A DNA stretch of 64,000 bases from Shimia haliotis (GTDB taxonomy: Bacteria > Pseudomonadota > Alphaproteobacteria > Rhodobacterales > Rhodobacteraceae), in the NCBI RefSeq assembly GCF_900114415.1, contig NZ_FOSZ01000001.1, forward strand, positions 310,001 through 374,000, read 5' to 3'. Each line of letters opens with the position of its first letter. Positions within the stretch are counted from its first letter, which is position 1. The position numbers were made by a program, and so were the translations under genes. The notes under the pieces were generated by a model. The model was not told the DNA's origin. It did not search any database and saw only the letters and a list, made by a program, of their open reading frames with translations. Positions 8,923-21,580 of the stretch are shown here, one piece after another.

Positions 8923-9324
8923 ATGAAACATCTGACGAAAACGGCTTTGATCCTGACCCTGACGGCTGGCGCTGCATTGGCCAAACCGCCTCTGCGCGAG
9001 GTCAAGGAAATCGACGATCAGATTTTCTGGGGCGTTGTGGCCTATGAGGTCTCCGAACAATGTCCGACCATTGACGCCCGCACACTCAAAGCGGTGTCCG
9101 ACTTGTGGTCGCTTGGTCGCAAGGCCCAAAAAATGGGCTACTCCCGCGACGAGATCAAAACCTACATCCGCTCTGACGAAGAAAAGGCCCGCATGAGGAA
9201 ACGCGGCGAGGCCCTTCTTAAGAGCAACGGGGTCTCTTACGACGACCCGCAATCCTTCTGCACCTTCGGGACTGCAGAAATCGAACGAAACAGCGCGATC
9301 GGCGTGTATTTGAGGGCGAAATAG
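8923..9324 (+). CDS. DUF5333 family secreted protein
   Basis: A 133-aa protein with a cleavable signal peptide (MKHLTKTALILTLTAGAALA) followed by KPPLREVKEIDD. The helical, charged mature part includes a TSDEEKARMR-like block (here RSDEEKARMRKRGEALL) and two cysteines (in EQCPTID and SFCTFGTAEI). This matches DUF5333, a Rhodobacteraceae periplasmic family encoded next to nuoG. The start at 8923 is chosen because AAAGGAG lies 8 nt upstream and the signal peptide begins there; the frame is open further upstream without a better site. Function unknown. Confidence 0.75.
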   Translation: MKHLTKTALILTLTAGAALAKPPLREVKEIDDQIFWGVVAYEVSEQCPTIDARTLKAVSDLWSLGRKAQKMGYSRDEIKTYIRSDEEKARMRKRGEALLKSNGVSYDDPQSFCTFGTAEIERNSAIGVYLRAK

Positions 9325-9327
9325 TCA

Positions 9328-11340
<2,013 letters not shown>

Positions 11341-11346
11341 GTCTGA

Positions 11347-11763
11347 GTGAGCAAACGTCCACATATCCTCGCTCTTGGCCTGGCGCTTGTCGCCGGACTG
11401 GCGGCGTGTACACCGCAGACCGACGAGTCTGTGGCGCGTCAGGATGTGGTGTTTGCGCCGACCTACAAAGGTGTGAAAACCGACCTGCTCGAAGGTGATC
11501 TGGTGAATTTCCACGTCGCCATGTCCGGCGCACGCGACGAAACTGATGTGCACCGCTATGCGGAATGTGCTGCGGCGCAATACGCTTTGATCCGTGGCTT
11601 CGGCTTTGCCCGCCACGTGCGCACAACAACCGACAAATCCGACGAGATCTGGAGCGGCGATGCCGTCTACGTGATCTCCGCCGCTCTTCCTGAAGGGCTC
11701 AAAACAATCGACGCAGAGGTCATCGTGGCCGATTGCGAAGACAACTCCATACCGACGGTGTGA
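11347..11763 (+). CDS. Second small predicted lipoprotein in the nuo operon
   Basis: A 138-aa protein starting at GTG (11347), with a signal peptide and lipobox LAAC (Cys21). The mature part is acidic and has two cysteines (RYAECAAAQ and VADCEDNS). It sits 6 nt after nuoG and 6 nt before nuoH. I do not recognise a named domain. It is probably an inner- or outer-membrane-anchored periplasmic protein co-expressed with complex I. Confidence 0.7.
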   Translation: MSKRPHILALGLALVAGLAACTPQTDESVARQDVVFAPTYKGVKTDLLEGDLVNFHVAMSGARDETDVHRYAECAAAQYALIRGFGFARHVRTTTDKSDEIWSGDAVYVISAALPEGLKTIDAEVIVADCEDNSIPTV

Positions 11764-11769
11764 GGCAAC

Positions 11770-12810
11770 ATGACTGAATTCTTTACCAACACAAACCTCG
11801 GGATTTTGCTGACAGTGGTCGGGCAGGTTCTGCTGGTCGTTGTTCCGCTGCTGGTGGCATTGGCCTTCCTGCTTTACGCGGACCGCAAGATCTGGGCGGC
11901 AGTGCAGCTGCGCCGCGGCCCCAACGTGGTGGGCGTCTTCGGTCTGCTGCAAAGCTTCGCGGACTTCATCAAATACGCGGTGAAGGAAATCGTCTATCCG
12001 GCAGGCGCGGACAAAGTGGTCTTCCTGCTGGCCCCGATGATCACCCTCTGCATGGCGCTGATCGCTTGGGCGGTGATCCCGTTTGGCGACGGTCTGGTGG
12101 TTTCCAACCTTAACGTCGCGATCCTTTATGTCTTCGCGGTCTCTTCGCTTGAAGTCTACGGCGTGATCATGGGCGGTTGGGCATCGAACTCCAAATACCC
12201 GTTCCTCGGCTCGTTGCGCTCGGCGGCACAGATGATCTCCTATGAGGTCTCCATCGGCCTAATCATTGTCGGCATCATCATCTCCACGGGGTCGATGAAC
12301 TTCGGCGACATCGTGAACGCACAAGACGGCAAATACGGCATCTTCAGCTGGTATTGGGTGGCGCACTTCCCGATGCTCTTCCTGTTCCTGATCTCCGCAC
12401 TTGCGGAAACCAACCGCCCGCCGTTTGACCTGCCCGAAGCGGAATCCGAGCTGGTTGCCGGTTATCAGGTGGAATACAGCTCGACACCGTTCCTTCTGTT
12501 TATGATCGGCGAGTATGTGGCCATCGTTCTGATGTGCGCCCTGACCTCGCTTCTGTTCCTTGGTGGCTGGCTCTCGCCGATTCCAGGCTTGCCTGACGGC
12601 ATCATCTGGATGCTGCTGAAAATCTGCTTCGTCTTCTTCATCTTCTCGATGGTGAAGGCAATCACCCCGCGCTACCGCTACGACCAGCTGATGCGCATCG
12701 GTTGGAAAGTCTTCCTGCCGCTGTCGCTGTTCTGGGTTGTTCTGGTGGCCTTCCTTGCAAAATTCGAACTCTTCGGCGGTGCCTATGCCCGCTGGGCCAT
12801 CGGAGGCTGA
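11770..12810 (+). CDS. nuoH: NADH-quinone oxidoreductase subunit H
   Basis: Membrane subunit that closes the quinone chamber. The 346-aa protein has about eight membrane helices and the conserved acidic loop [20 protein letters not shown], which connects to the quinone site, plus the N-terminal [20 protein letters not shown] block. The stop is one base before the nuoI ATG. Confidence 0.98.
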   Translation: MTEFFTNTNLGILLTVVGQVLLVVVPLLVALAFLLYADRKIWAAVQLRRGPNVVGVFGLLQSFADFIKYAVKEIVYPAGADKVVFLLAPMITLCMALIAWAVIPFGDGLVVSNLNVAILYVFAVSSLEVYGVIMGGWASNSKYPFLGSLRSAAQMISYEVSIGLIIVGIIISTGSMNFGDIVNAQDGKYGIFSWYWVAHFPMLFLFLISALAETNRPPFDLPEAESELVAGYQVEYSSTPFLLFMIGEYVAIVLMCALTSLLFLGGWLSPIPGLPDGIIWMLLKICFVFFIFSMVKAITPRYRYDQLMRIGWKVFLPLSLFWVVLVAFLAKFELFGGAYARWAIGG

Positions 12811-12811
12811 T

Positions 12812-13306
12812 ATGACGGCTATCGACTACAAACGCGCCGCCGGCTACTTCCTGCTCAAAGACGTCTTTGGCGGCTTCAAGCTGGGCATGAAGTATTTCTT
12901 CAAGCCCAAGGCCACGGTGAACTATCCACACGAAAAAGGCCCGCTCTCCCCGCGCTTCCGCGGCGAGCACGCCCTGCGCCGCTATCCTAACGGCGAGGAG
13001 CGTTGTATTGCCTGTAAACTGTGTGAAGCGATCTGTCCCGCACAGGCGATCACGATTGACGCCGAACCCCGCGAAGACGGCTCTCGCCGCACCACGCGCT
13101 ATGACATCGACATGACCAAATGCATCTACTGCGGCTTCTGCCAAGAAGCCTGCCCGGTGGATGCGATTGTCGAAGGCCCGAATTTCGAATTCGCCACCGA
13201 AACCCGTGAAGAGCTGTTCTACGACAAGGCAAAACTGCTCGAGAACGGCGAACGCTGGGAGGCCGAGATCGCCAAAAACCTCGAACTGGATGCGCCGTAC
13301 AGATGA
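12812..13306 (+). CDS. nuoI: NADH-quinone oxidoreductase subunit I
   Basis: Peripheral subunit with two [4Fe-4S] clusters (N6a and N6b). Two complete CxxCxxCxxxCP motifs are visible, at Cys65/68/71/75 and Cys104/107/110/114. The protein has 164 residues from ATG 12812 ([10 protein letters not shown]), 1 nt after the nuoH stop. The open frame extends upstream into nuoH, but that start is not credible. Its stop overlaps the next ATG (ATGA). Confidence 0.98.
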   Translation: MTAIDYKRAAGYFLLKDVFGGFKLGMKYFFKPKATVNYPHEKGPLSPRFRGEHALRRYPNGEERCIACKLCEAICPAQAITIDAEPREDGSRRTTRYDIDMTKCIYCGFCQEACPVDAIVEGPNFEFATETREELFYDKAKLLENGERWEAEIAKNLELDAPYR

Positions 13307-13710
13307 CCGATCCCAAGAACCCATATGAGGCGATGTTCGCCCAGTATCAGGATATGGCCAAAGCCTTCAATCCGGCGCTGGAGTCGTTCACCCCCAAGGG
13401 GTTTGAGGCGCTCTGGCCCACCATGCCCAAAGACGTCATGGAGATGTTCTTTGGCAACACGATGAACAAGGGCGGCCTTGATGCCAAGACCCGCCTTCTG
13501 CTGACCCTTGGCGCGCTCACCATGCTGGGGGCTCAGGCAGACGCACAAATCCGGCTCACTGTCCGCCATTTGTTGGAAACAGGGGCCACGAAACAGGAAA
13601 TTGTGGAGACCATCGGCCAGATGTCGATGTTCGCCGGTATTCCCGCAACCACCCGCGCCATGGATCTGGTGCAAGAGGTGCTGGCGGAACAAGAAGGAAA
13701 TGACACATGA
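13303..13710 (+). CDS. Carboxymuconolactone decarboxylase-fold protein without the CxxC site
   Basis: A 135-aa protein of the CMD/AhpD-like fold: [25 protein letters not shown] (given in two parts: [13 protein letters not shown], then [12 protein letters not shown]) followed by [17 protein letters not shown]. The peroxidase-type CxxC pair of AhpD is missing; the sequence has no cysteine at all, so redox activity of that kind is excluded. It overlaps nuoI and nuoJ by 4 nt each. CMD-like genes are a known companion of nuo genes in Rhodobacter relatives. The role is unknown; assembly or ligand binding is possible. Confidence 0.8.
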   Translation: MTDPKNPYEAMFAQYQDMAKAFNPALESFTPKGFEALWPTMPKDVMEMFFGNTMNKGGLDAKTRLLLTLGALTMLGAQADAQIRLTVRHLLETGATKQEIVETIGQMSMFAGIPATTRAMDLVQEVLAEQEGNDT

Positions 13711-14321
13711 CCGTCGCGGCATTTGCATTCTGGCTTTTTGCGATCTGCGTGATCGCCGGCGGGTTGTTCACCGTCATCAGCCGCAACCCAGTGCATTCGG
13801 TACTCTGGCTCATTCTGGCCTTCCTCAGCTCGGCAGGTCTGTTTGTCCTGCTCGGCGCGGAGTTCGTAGCGATGCTTTTGATCATCGTTTACGTGGGCGC
13901 GGTTGCCGTGCTCTTCCTATTTGTGGTGATGATGCTGGATGTGGACTTTGCCGAACTCAAGGCGGGCATGGCGCAATACATGCCGCTGGCTTTGCTGATC
14001 GGTGTGGTGCTTCTGATGCAACTGGGCATGGCCTTTGGCGTCTGGCACTTCGCTGACTCAGCCGAAGCCGCCCGCGCGGCCGTGACCCCCGCAACAGACG
14101 ATCTGCACAACACCGCAGCGCTGGGTGTCATTCTCTATGACCAATACTTCCTGCTCTTCCAGCTCGCGGGTCTGATCCTGCTGGTCGCCATGATCGGCGC
14201 CATCGTTCTGACCCTGCGCCACCGCAAAGACATCAAACGCCAGAACGTTCTGGAACAGATGTGGCGTGATCCGGCGGATGCCATGGAACTCAAAGACGTA
14301 AAACCGGGGCAGGGGCTTTAA
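13707..14321 (+). CDS. nuoJ: NADH-quinone oxidoreductase subunit J
   Basis: Membrane subunit with five helices, next to NuoA and NuoK. The 204-aa protein has the conserved segment [20 protein letters not shown] (about 49-68), including the pi-bulge helix that couples the quinone site to the proton channels. The start ATG overlaps the preceding stop (ATGA). Confidence 0.97.
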   Translation: MTVAAFAFWLFAICVIAGGLFTVISRNPVHSVLWLILAFLSSAGLFVLLGAEFVAMLLIIVYVGAVAVLFLFVVMMLDVDFAELKAGMAQYMPLALLIGVVLLMQLGMAFGVWHFADSAEAARAAVTPATDDLHNTAALGVILYDQYFLLFQLAGLILLVAMIGAIVLTLRHRKDIKRQNVLEQMWRDPADAMELKDVKPGQGL

Positions 14322-14358
14322 GCCCGCCGGATAAGAATAAAGAACCGAGGGACCACAC

Positions 14359-14664
14359 ATGATTGGTTTGGAACATTACCTAGGCGTAGCGGCGACGCTT
14401 TTCGTCATCGGCATCTTCGGCCTCTTCCTGAACCGGAAGAACATCATCATCCTGTTGATGTCGATCGAATTGATCTTGCTGTCGGTCAACATCAACCTGG
14501 TGGCTTTCTCAAGCTTCCTTGGCGATCTCGTCGGGCAGGTCTTCACGCTTTTCGTGCTGACCGTGGCTGCTGCCGAGGCCGCCATCGGACTTGCGATCCT
14601 CGTCTCCTTCTTCCGCAACCGTGGCTCGATCGCGGTGGAAGATGTCAACGTGATGAAAGGCTGA
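14359..14664 (+). CDS. nuoK: NADH-quinone oxidoreductase subunit K
   Basis: Three-helix membrane subunit of 101 aa. The buried glutamate of helix 2 is visible in [18 protein letters not shown] second acidic residue in [13 protein letters not shown] matches the other conserved membrane glutamate. These form part of the central hydrophilic axis. It is 4 nt upstream of nuoL. Confidence 0.97.
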   Translation: MIGLEHYLGVAATLFVIGIFGLFLNRKNIIILLMSIELILLSVNINLVAFSSFLGDLVGQVFTLFVLTVAAAEAAIGLAILVSFFRNRGSIAVEDVNVMKG

Positions 14665-14668
14665 TCAG

Positions 14669-16822
14669 ATGATCTACAAGACTATCCTGTTTGCGCCTTT
14701 GATCGGCGCCATCATCGCTGGCTTCGGCTGGCGCATGATCGGCGAAAAGTCGGCGCAGGTTCTGACCACCTCGCTTCTGTTCCTTGCCTGTCTGCTCAGC
14801 TGGATTGTGTTCCTGCAAGGCGCGCAGGAAGACGAAGCTGTGCATATCATGACCTTCATCCAATCGGGCCTTCTGGACACCAGCTGGTCGATCCGCGTGG
14901 ACCGATTGACCACGACCATGCTGATTGTTGTGACCTCGGTGTCGGCGCTCGTGCATCTCTACAGCTTTGGCTACATGGCGCATGACGAGAATTGGAGCGA
15001 AGGCGAGCATTACAAGGCACGCTTCTTCGCCTACCTGTCGTTCTTCACCTTTGCCATGCTGATGCTGGTGACATCCGACAACCTCGTTCAGATGTTCTTC
15101 GGCTGGGAAGGCGTGGGCGTAGCGTCTTATCTGCTGATCGGCTTTTACTACAAGAAACCTTCGGCCAACGCCGCCGCGATCAAGGCCTTTGTGGTCAACC
15201 GTGTGGGCGACTTCGGTTTTGCGCTGGGGATCTTCGCGCTCTTTATGCTGACCGAAAGCATCCAGTTTGACACCATCTTTGCCGCAGCCCCTGCGTTGGC
15301 AGAAACCAACCTGACCTTCCTGTGGCGCGACTGGAACGCGGCCAACCTGATTGCCTTCCTGCTGTTTGTCGGCGCGATGGGCAAATCGGCGCAATTGTTC
15401 CTGCACACATGGCTTCCCGACGCGATGGAAGGCCCGACCCCTGTGTCCGCGCTGATCCACGCCGCAACCATGGTGACCGCGGGTGTGTTCCTTGTCTGCC
15501 GCATGTCGCCGCTGATGGAATACGCGCCCGAAGCCATGTCGTTTGTGGTCTTCATCGGTGCCTCGACCGCCTTTGTCGCGGCCACCATCGGCCTCGTGCA
15601 AAACGACATCAAACGCGTGATTGCCTACTCAACCATGTCCCAGCTGGGCTACATGTTTGTCGCTGCTGGTGTGGGTGTCTACTCGGCGGCCATGTTCCAC
15701 CTTTTCACGCACGCCTTCTTCAAAGCGATGCTCTTCCTTGGTGCGGGCTCCGTAATCCACGCGATGCACCACGAACAGGACATGCGCAACTACGGCGGCC
15801 TGCGTAAGAAAATCCCCTATACCTTCTGGGCGATGATGATCGGCACGCTTGCCATCACCGGCGTCGGCATCCCGCTCACGCACTTCGGCTTCGCAGGCTT
15901 CCTCTCCAAGGACGCCATCATCGAAAGCGCATGGGCCGGCACTATGGGGGGCTACGGCTTCTGGATGCTGGTTGTCGCGGCTCTGTTCACCAGCTTCTAC
16001 AGCTGGCGCCTGATGTTCCTGACATTCTATGGCGCACCGCGCGGCAACAAACACACGCATGACCACGCGCATGAAAGCCCGACCATCATGCTGTTCCCGC
16101 TGGGCGCACTGGCGCTGGGGGCGATCTTCTCAGGTATGATCTGGTACAACGGCTTCTTTGGCGATCATGCCAGCGTCAACAAGTTCTTCGGCATTCCCGA
16201 TCACCACGCCGAGGCCAGCGAAGGCCACGGTGACGATCACGCCACGGACGATCACGCAGATGATCACGCGAAAGCGGATGATCATGCGCATGACGACAGC
16301 CACGATCACGCGGCCAAGCACGACGATGCGGATCACGCTGTGACCGCAGCGATCCACCACGGTGAGGCCCCTGAAGGCGCGATCTTCATGCATCCCGACA
16401 ACCACGTGCTCGACGAGGCGCACCATGCCCCCAAATGGGTCAAGGTCAGCCCCTTTGTCGCGATGGTTATTGGTCTCTTCACGGCTCTCTGGTTCTACAT
16501 CTGGAACCCGTCACTGCCGGCGAAAGTGGCCGAAAGCCTGTGGCCCATTCACCGGTTCCTGTTGAACAAATGGTATTTCGACGAGCTTTACGACGCGATC
16601 TTCGTAAAGCCAGCCAAAGCCATTGGCCGCTTCCTGTGGAAGAAGGGCGACGGCAAGGTCATTGACGGGACACTGAACGGCATCGCGATGGGCTTTATCC
16701 CTTGGATGACCCGCCTCGCAGGCCGCGCCCAGTCCGGCTACATCTTCACTTACGCACTAGCCATGGTGCTTGGCATTGTGGTCCTGATCACTTGGATGAC
16801 GCTCAGCGGAGGGGCGCACTAA
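14669..16822 (+). CDS. nuoL: NADH-quinone oxidoreductase subunit L with histidine-rich insertion
   Basis: Distal antiporter-like subunit with the long lateral helix. The 717-aa protein has the family core ([39 protein letters not shown]), so the proton-channel Glu and Lys residues are present. Residues 512-586 form a hydrophilic His/Asp-rich insertion with 18 histidines in 75 positions, preceded by a smaller cluster (HTHDHAHE, about residue 463). The insertion lies between predicted membrane segments, before the C-terminal lateral helix. Such runs often bind Zn, Ni or Cu, but no metal role is shown. It is longer than E. coli NuoL (613 aa) mainly because of this insertion. Confidence 0.97.
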   Translation: MIYKTILFAPLIGAIIAGFGWRMIGEKSAQVLTTSLLFLACLLSWIVFLQGAQEDEAVHIMTFIQSGLLDTSWSIRVDRLTTTMLIVVTSVSALVHLYSFGYMAHDENWSEGEHYKARFFAYLSFFTFAMLMLVTSDNLVQMFFGWEGVGVASYLLIGFYYKKPSANAAAIKAFVVNRVGDFGFALGIFALFMLTESIQFDTIFAAAPALAETNLTFLWRDWNAANLIAFLLFVGAMGKSAQLFLHTWLPDAMEGPTPVSALIHAATMVTAGVFLVCRMSPLMEYAPEAMSFVVFIGASTAFVAATIGLVQNDIKRVIAYSTMSQLGYMFVAAGVGVYSAAMFHLFTHAFFKAMLFLGAGSVIHAMHHEQDMRNYGGLRKKIPYTFWAMMIGTLAITGVGIPLTHFGFAGFLSKDAIIESAWAGTMGGYGFWMLVVAALFTSFYSWRLMFLTFYGAPRGNKHTHDHAHESPTIMLFPLGALALGAIFSGMIWYNGFFGDHASVNKFFGIPDHHAEASEGHGDDHATDDHADDHAKADDHAHDDSHDHAAKHDDADHAVTAAIHHGEAPEGAIFMHPDNHVLDEAHHAPKWVKVSPFVAMVIGLFTALWFYIWNPSLPAKVAESLWPIHRFLLNKWYFDELYDAIFVKPAKAIGRFLWKKGDGKVIDGTLNGIAMGFIPWMTRLAGRAQSGYIFTYALAMVLGIVVLITWMTLSGGAH

Positions 16823-18369
16823 TGAACGACAGTCTGCTCTCCCTTGTGACCTTTATCCCCGCGCTGGCGGCGGCGATCCTCGCCATCTTCCTGCGCGGCG
16901 AAGAGGCTGCGGCACAGCGCAACGCCAAATGGGTGGCGCTTGTGGCGACCGTGATCACCTTCCTTGTGTCTCTCTTTATTCTGGCCGAATTCGATCCGTC
17001 CAACACTGAGATGCAGTTCGTGGAAGAACGCGCTTGGCTGATGGGCCTGAAATACAAGATGGGTGTCGACGGCATCTCTATCCTGTTTGTCATGCTCACC
17101 ACCTTTATGATGCCTCTGGTGATCTGGTCGTCGTGGGATGTGAAAACCCGCGTCAAGGAATACATGATCGCCTTCCTGCTCTTGGAAACGCTGATGCTCG
17201 GCGTGTTCATGGCGCTGGATCTGGTGCTGTTTTATGTCTTCTTCGAAGCAGGCCTTATCCCGATGTTCCTGATCATCGGCATCTGGGGCGGTGCCAACCG
17301 CATCTATGCGAGCTTCAAGTTCTTCCTCTACACCTTCCTCGGCTCGGTTCTGATGCTGGTGGCGATGGTCGGCATGTACAGCCAAGCCGGCACCACCGAC
17401 ATCGTGGCGCTGCAAAGCTTTGAGTTCGGCTCCGAGACCTTCTCGATCCTCGGCATCTCCATTGTCGGCGGCATGCAGACTCTGATGTTCCTCGCCTTCT
17501 TCGCCTCCTTTGCGGTGAAAATGCCCATGTGGCCGGTGCACACCTGGTTGCCCGACGCCCACGTTCAGGCGCCGACCGCAGGCTCCGTGGTACTGGCGGC
17601 AATCCTGCTTAAAATGGGTGGCTACGGCTTCCTGCGCTTCAGCTTGCCAATGTTCCCGATCGGGGCAGAGGTGATGACCCCGCTGGTTCTGTGGATGTCG
17701 GCAATCGCCATCGTCTACACCTCGCTGGTCGCGCTGGTGCAGGAAGACATGAAGAAGCTGATTGCCTATTCATCTGTCGCGCATATGGGCTACGTCACCA
17801 TGGGGATTTTTGCCGCCAACCAGCAAGGCATCGACGGCGCGATCTTCCAGATGATTTCCCACGGGTTCATCTCTGGCGCGCTCTTCCTTTGCGTGGGCGT
17901 GATCTATGATCGCATGCACACCCGCGAAATCGACGCTTATGGCGGGCTTGTGAACCGCATGCCGGCCTACGCGCTGATCTTCATGTTCTTCACAATGGCC
18001 AACGTGGGCCTTCCGGGCACCTCGGGCTTTGTCGGTGAATTCCTGACACTGATGGGCATCTTCAAGGTCAACACTTGGGTGGCGCTGGTTGCGACCTCCG
18101 GTGTGATCCTGTCGGCGGCCTACGCGCTTTGGCTCTACCGCCGCGTCGTGCTGGGCGACCTGATCAAGGAAAGCCTCAAGACCATCAGCGACATGACCAA
18201 ACGCGAAAAGTGGATCTTTGCACCGCTCGTGGCCATGACACTGATCCTTGGTGTGGCGCCGTGGTTGGTGCTCGACATCATCGGGCCCTCGGTTGAGAAC
18301 CTCGTTTCAAACTATCAATCCGCACTGGGTGCAGCCGCTGACGCGGCTGGCCAGTCGGCATCGCATTAA
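16822..18369 (+). CDS. nuoM: NADH-quinone oxidoreductase subunit M
   Basis: Antiporter-like membrane subunit of 515 aa with about 14 helices. The conserved [20 protein letters not shown] carries the channel glutamate, and [20 protein letters not shown] carries the channel lysine. The start ATG at 16822 overlaps the nuoL stop by one base (TAATG); the frame is open upstream but that part reads out of frame through nuoL. Confidence 0.97.
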   Translation: MNDSLLSLVTFIPALAAAILAIFLRGEEAAAQRNAKWVALVATVITFLVSLFILAEFDPSNTEMQFVEERAWLMGLKYKMGVDGISILFVMLTTFMMPLVIWSSWDVKTRVKEYMIAFLLLETLMLGVFMALDLVLFYVFFEAGLIPMFLIIGIWGGANRIYASFKFFLYTFLGSVLMLVAMVGMYSQAGTTDIVALQSFEFGSETFSILGISIVGGMQTLMFLAFFASFAVKMPMWPVHTWLPDAHVQAPTAGSVVLAAILLKMGGYGFLRFSLPMFPIGAEVMTPLVLWMSAIAIVYTSLVALVQEDMKKLIAYSSVAHMGYVTMGIFAANQQGIDGAIFQMISHGFISGALFLCVGVIYDRMHTREIDAYGGLVNRMPAYALIFMFFTMANVGLPGTSGFVGEFLTLMGIFKVNTWVALVATSGVILSAAYALWLYRRVVLGDLIKESLKTISDMTKREKWIFAPLVAMTLILGVAPWLVLDIIGPSVENLVSNYQSALGAAADAAGQSASH

Positions 18370-18382
18370 GGGGGCTTGAGAC

Positions 18383-19822
18383 ATGATCCAAGCTGATCTG
18401 AACATTATCCTGCCGGAGATCCTGCTGTCGGTTTATGCGATGGTGGCACTTGTGGCCGCTGTTTACACCGGCAAGGACAAGCTGGCACCGATGCTGACAT
18501 GGGCGACAGCGGGCGTGTTCCTGTTGGTGGGCGCGTGGATCGGCATGAACGGCGAAGGCAGCAACGTGGCCTTCAACGGCATGTTTGTTGACGACGCCTT
18601 CTCGCGCTTTGCCAAGGTTGCGATCCTGCTGTCTGCTGCCGCCGTTCTGGTGATGGGGCAGGAATACATGCAGCGTCGCGGCATGCTGCGTTTTGAATAT
18701 CCGATCCTTGTGGCGTTGGCCGCTGTGGGCATGATGACCATGGTCTCCGCGGGCGATCTGATGGCGCTTTACATGGGACTCGAGCTGCAATCGCTCTCGC
18801 TCTATGTCGTCGCGTCCATGCGCCGCGACAGTGTGAAATCCACCGAAGCGGGCATGAAGTACTTTGTCCTCGGTGCACTCAGCTCCGGCTTGCTGCTTTA
18901 TGGCTCATCGCTGGTCTACGGCTTCGCCGGAACCACAACCTTCTCCGGCATCATCACCGCTGTTGGTGACGAGCACACGCCGATCGGCCTGCTCTTTGGT
19001 CTGACCTTTGTGACCGCTGGACTGGCGTTCAAAGTGTCTGCCGTGCCGTTCCACATGTGGACACCTGACGTCTATGAAGGCGCGCCAACCCCGATCACCG
19101 CGTTCTTTGCCACCGCACCCAAGATCGCAGCGATGGGCCTGTTTGCCCGCGTACTGCATGACGCCTTTGGCGGCGTCGTGGGAGACTGGCAACAGATCGT
19201 GGCACTGCTGTCGGTTCTGTCGATGTTCCTTGGCGCCATTGCCGCCATCGGCCAGACCAACATCAAACGCCTGATGGCCTATTCCTCGATCGCGCATATG
19301 GGCTACGCCCTGATGGGCCTCGCCTCGGGTACCGCCTATGGTGTTGAGGCGATGTTGGTCTACATGGCGATCTATGTGACCATGAACATCGGCACCTTTG
19401 CCTTTATCCTGTCGATGGAGAAAGACGGCCAGCCGGTTGTGGACATTGCATCGCTCAACATGTTCTCCAAACGCGACTCGCTTAAGGCGCTGGCTGTGCT
19501 TCTGCTGATGTTCTCATTGGCCGGCGTGCCGCCGCTGGTGGGATTCTTTGGCAAGTTCTACGTGCTGCGCGCGGCCTATGACGCGGGTCTTGCATGGCTG
19601 GCGATCATGGGTGTGATCGCATCAGTGATTGGTGCCTTCTATTACCTGCGCATTGTCTACTACATGTACTTTGGCGAAGAGACCGATGCCCTAGACAAAA
19701 ACCGCGCTCCGGTGCTGCAAGTGTTTATCGTGGTCGCGGCCGCGGCCATGCTGCTGGGTATCGTGAACCTCTTTGGTGTGGACGGCGCGGCTCAGGCCGC
19801 TTCGGCGGCGCTGGTCAACTAG
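18383..19822 (+). CDS. nuoN: NADH-quinone oxidoreductase subunit N
   Basis: Last antiporter-like subunit and last gene of the operon, 479 aa. The [17 protein letters not shown] segment holds the channel glutamate, and [20 protein letters not shown] holds the conserved lysine. A strong hairpin follows 27 nt after the stop. Confidence 0.97.
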   Translation: MIQADLNIILPEILLSVYAMVALVAAVYTGKDKLAPMLTWATAGVFLLVGAWIGMNGEGSNVAFNGMFVDDAFSRFAKVAILLSAAAVLVMGQEYMQRRGMLRFEYPILVALAAVGMMTMVSAGDLMALYMGLELQSLSLYVVASMRRDSVKSTEAGMKYFVLGALSSGLLLYGSSLVYGFAGTTTFSGIITAVGDEHTPIGLLFGLTFVTAGLAFKVSAVPFHMWTPDVYEGAPTPITAFFATAPKIAAMGLFARVLHDAFGGVVGDWQQIVALLSVLSMFLGAIAAIGQTNIKRLMAYSSIAHMGYALMGLASGTAYGVEAMLVYMAIYVTMNIGTFAFILSMEKDGQPVVDIASLNMFSKRDSLKALAVLLLMFSLAGVPPLVGFFGKFYVLRAAYDAGLAWLAIMGVIASVIGAFYYLRIVYYMYFGEETDALDKNRAPVLQVFIVVAAAAMLLGIVNLFGVDGAAQAASAALVN

Positions 19823-19849
19823 ACCCTCCACTGACAGATGAAATGCCTC

Positions 19850-19885
19850 AACGGCGCGCCCCGCAACGGGCGCGCCGTTTACGTT
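19850..19885 (+). terminator. Terminator of the nuo operon
   Basis: Perfect 12-bp stem AACGGCGCGCCC (19850-19861) / GGGCGCGCCGTT (19868-19879) with a 6-nt loop, followed by a broken T-run (TTTACGTTT). It is GC-rich and stable. The T-run is imperfect, so some read-through is possible. Confidence 0.7.
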
Positions 19886-19901
19886 TGTGCGAACCGGGAA
19901 A

Positions 19902-19975
19902 CGCACCGACCAAATACCGACGTTTTACCGACGTGATGCAGACAGTAAAAATCTCTGCAAATGCTGGCGGTTAAC
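19902..19975 (+). repeat. Composite element, copy A: three phased 11-bp repeats plus GTTAAC
   Basis: After CGC come three head-to-tail 11-bp units, ACCGACCAAAT, ACCGACGTTTT and ACCGACGTGAT (19905-19937). A 32-nt segment beginning GCAG and containing AAAAATC follows, then GTTAAC (19970-19975). It lies between the nuo terminator and birA, ending 51 nt before the birA start. A second copy of the same length and orientation relative to its gene is at 49159-49232 on the minus strand. The 11-bp period is about one helical turn, as expected for repeated protein binding on one face. Confidence 0.65.
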
Positions 19976-20026
19976 GCCTGTGGTGACTAAAAGGAAGGAA
20001 CCCCGAATATCCCAAGGATGCCCCAA

Positions 20027-20779
20027 ATGATCACCTGGCCCCAAGGATACGGCCGGCGAGTGTTGGCCGAGGTCGACAGCACCAACGCCGAAGCCGCCCG
20101 CATCGCCCCTGAACTGGCCGGTCCCGAATGGATTTTGGGTTTGCGTCAAACCTCCGGCCGTGGCCGAAGGGGCCGGCCTTGGGCTGACCCCACCGGCAAT
20201 TTCGCAGCCACCCTGATCATGCGGCCCGCCGAGACTCCGGACCAGGTGGCCTTGCGGTCTTTTGTGGCCTCTTTGGCGCTGCATGAGGCTTTCGTGAATG
20301 CCACAGGTCGCAGCGAAGCGTTTGCTCTGAAATGGCCCAACGACGTGCTGCTATACGGCGGCAAGGTGGCGGGTATCCTGTTGGAAAGCGCCGGTTTTTC
20401 AGGCGGCTCCGTCAGCCACATCGCCATCGGGATCGGCGTGAACCTGATCCACGCGCCGGATGCTGCAAACGTAGAGCAGGGCGCTACGCGTCCCGTGTCG
20501 CTGCTGTCCGAGACCGGTGCCGAGGTGGATCCCGAGACCTTCCTCGACCTGCTGGCCGCAGCCTATGCACATTGGGAAACCCTGTTCACCACCTATGGGT
20601 TTGAACCGATCCGCACCGCATGGCTGGCCCGAGCGGCGCGGTTGGGCGAGGTCATCACCGCCCGCACAACCCGTGACGAAACGACAGGAACGTTCGAGAC
20701 AGTGGACTCGCAGGGCAATCTGGTGTTGAACACCGCCAAAGGCCGCGTGGCGATCCCCGCAGCCGACATTTTTTTCTGA
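20027..20779 (+). CDS. birA: Biotin--[acetyl-CoA-carboxylase] ligase, without DNA-binding domain
   Basis: Attaches biotin to carboxylase carrier domains via biotinyl-AMP. The biotin-binding loop GRGRRGRPW (44-52), the KWPNDV motif (102-107) and the following GGKVAGILLE are clear; the C-terminal ~45 residues form the small SH3-like domain. At 250 aa it lacks the N-terminal winged helix of E. coli BirA, so it cannot be the bio repressor. ATG 20027 is preferred over ATG 20018 because AAGGA lies 8 nt before it. It is the first gene of birA-coaX-rnj. Confidence 0.93.
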   Translation: MITWPQGYGRRVLAEVDSTNAEAARIAPELAGPEWILGLRQTSGRGRRGRPWADPTGNFAATLIMRPAETPDQVALRSFVASLALHEAFVNATGRSEAFALKWPNDVLLYGGKVAGILLESAGFSGGSVSHIAIGIGVNLIHAPDAANVEQGATRPVSLLSETGAEVDPETFLDLLAAAYAHWETLFTTYGFEPIRTAWLARAARLGEVITARTTRDETTGTFETVDSQGNLVLNTAKGRVAIPAADIFF

Positions 20780-20803
20780 CCCTCACAAGGGGAACCTAGG
20801 CAC

Positions 20804-21580
20804 ATGCTTCTGGCAATTGATTGCGGCAATACCAACACCGTCTTCTCGATTTGGGACGGCGAGAAATTTCTTTGCACCCTAAGGACTTCCACGCACCACG
20901 CGCGCACGGCGGATGCGTATTTCACGTGGTATTCCACGCTGATCAACCACTACGGAATAAGGGCCCAGATCACGGACGTGATCATCTCCTCCACGGTGCC
21001 CCGTGTGGTCTGGAACCTACGCGTCTTTGCGGACCGTTTCTTTGACTGCCGCCCGCTGGTTGTGGGCAAACCCGGATGTGGCCTGCCGGTCACTCCGCGC
21101 GTCGATCAAGGCACCCAACCCGGCCCCGACCGTCTGGCAAATGCTGTTGCGGCCTTTGACCGTCATGGCGGCAATGTGGTGGTTGTGGATTTTGGCACCG
21201 CCACCAACTTTGACGTTGTGGCCGAGGACGGCGCCTATGTCGGTGGCGTGATTGCGCCGGGGGTGAACCTTTCTCTGGAAGCCTTGCACTCCGGTGCCGC
21301 GGCCCTGCCGCATGTCGACATCAGCCAACCGGACAAGGTCATTGGCACAAATACGGTGGGCTGTATTCAATCTGGTGTCTTTTGGGGCTATACCGGCCTG
21401 ATCGAAGGCATTATCTCGCGCATCAAAGCCGAGTATGGCGCCCCAATGAAAGTGGTCGGCACAGGGGGCCTCGCGCCGCTTTTTGAACAGGGCGACCACC
21501 TGTTTGACACCATCGAAGACGATCTCACGATGCACGGCCTGACCGTGATCCACGATTACAACAAGGAGCAGGGCGCATGA
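20804..21580 (+). CDS. coaX: Type III pantothenate kinase
   Basis: Phosphorylates pantothenate in the first step of CoA synthesis. The 258-aa protein has the ASKHA-fold motifs: AIDCGNTNT at the start (Asp6), GPDRLANAVAA, and VVVDFGTATNFDVV for phosphate binding. It lacks the Walker motif of CoaA-type enzymes. The downstream rnj overlaps it by 4 nt (ATGA); the pair coaX-rnj is common in Alphaproteobacteria. Confidence 0.95.
   Translation: MLLAIDCGNTNTVFSIWDGEKFLCTLRTSTHHARTADAYFTWYSTLINHYGIRAQITDVIISSTVPRVVWNLRVFADRFFDCRPLVVGKPGCGLPVTPRVDQGTQPGPDRLANAVAAFDRHGGNVVVVDFGTATNFDVVAEDGAYVGGVIAPGVNLSLEALHSGAAALPHVDISQPDKVIGTNTVGCIQSGVFWGYTGLIEGIISRIKAEYGAPMKVVGTGGLAPLFEQGDHLFDTIEDDLTMHGLTVIHDYNKEQGA

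Noticed and set aside
19823-20026. tRNA or small RNA gene between nuoN and birA
   Set aside because: No cloverleaf can be drawn; the region is explained by the terminator and the repeat element.
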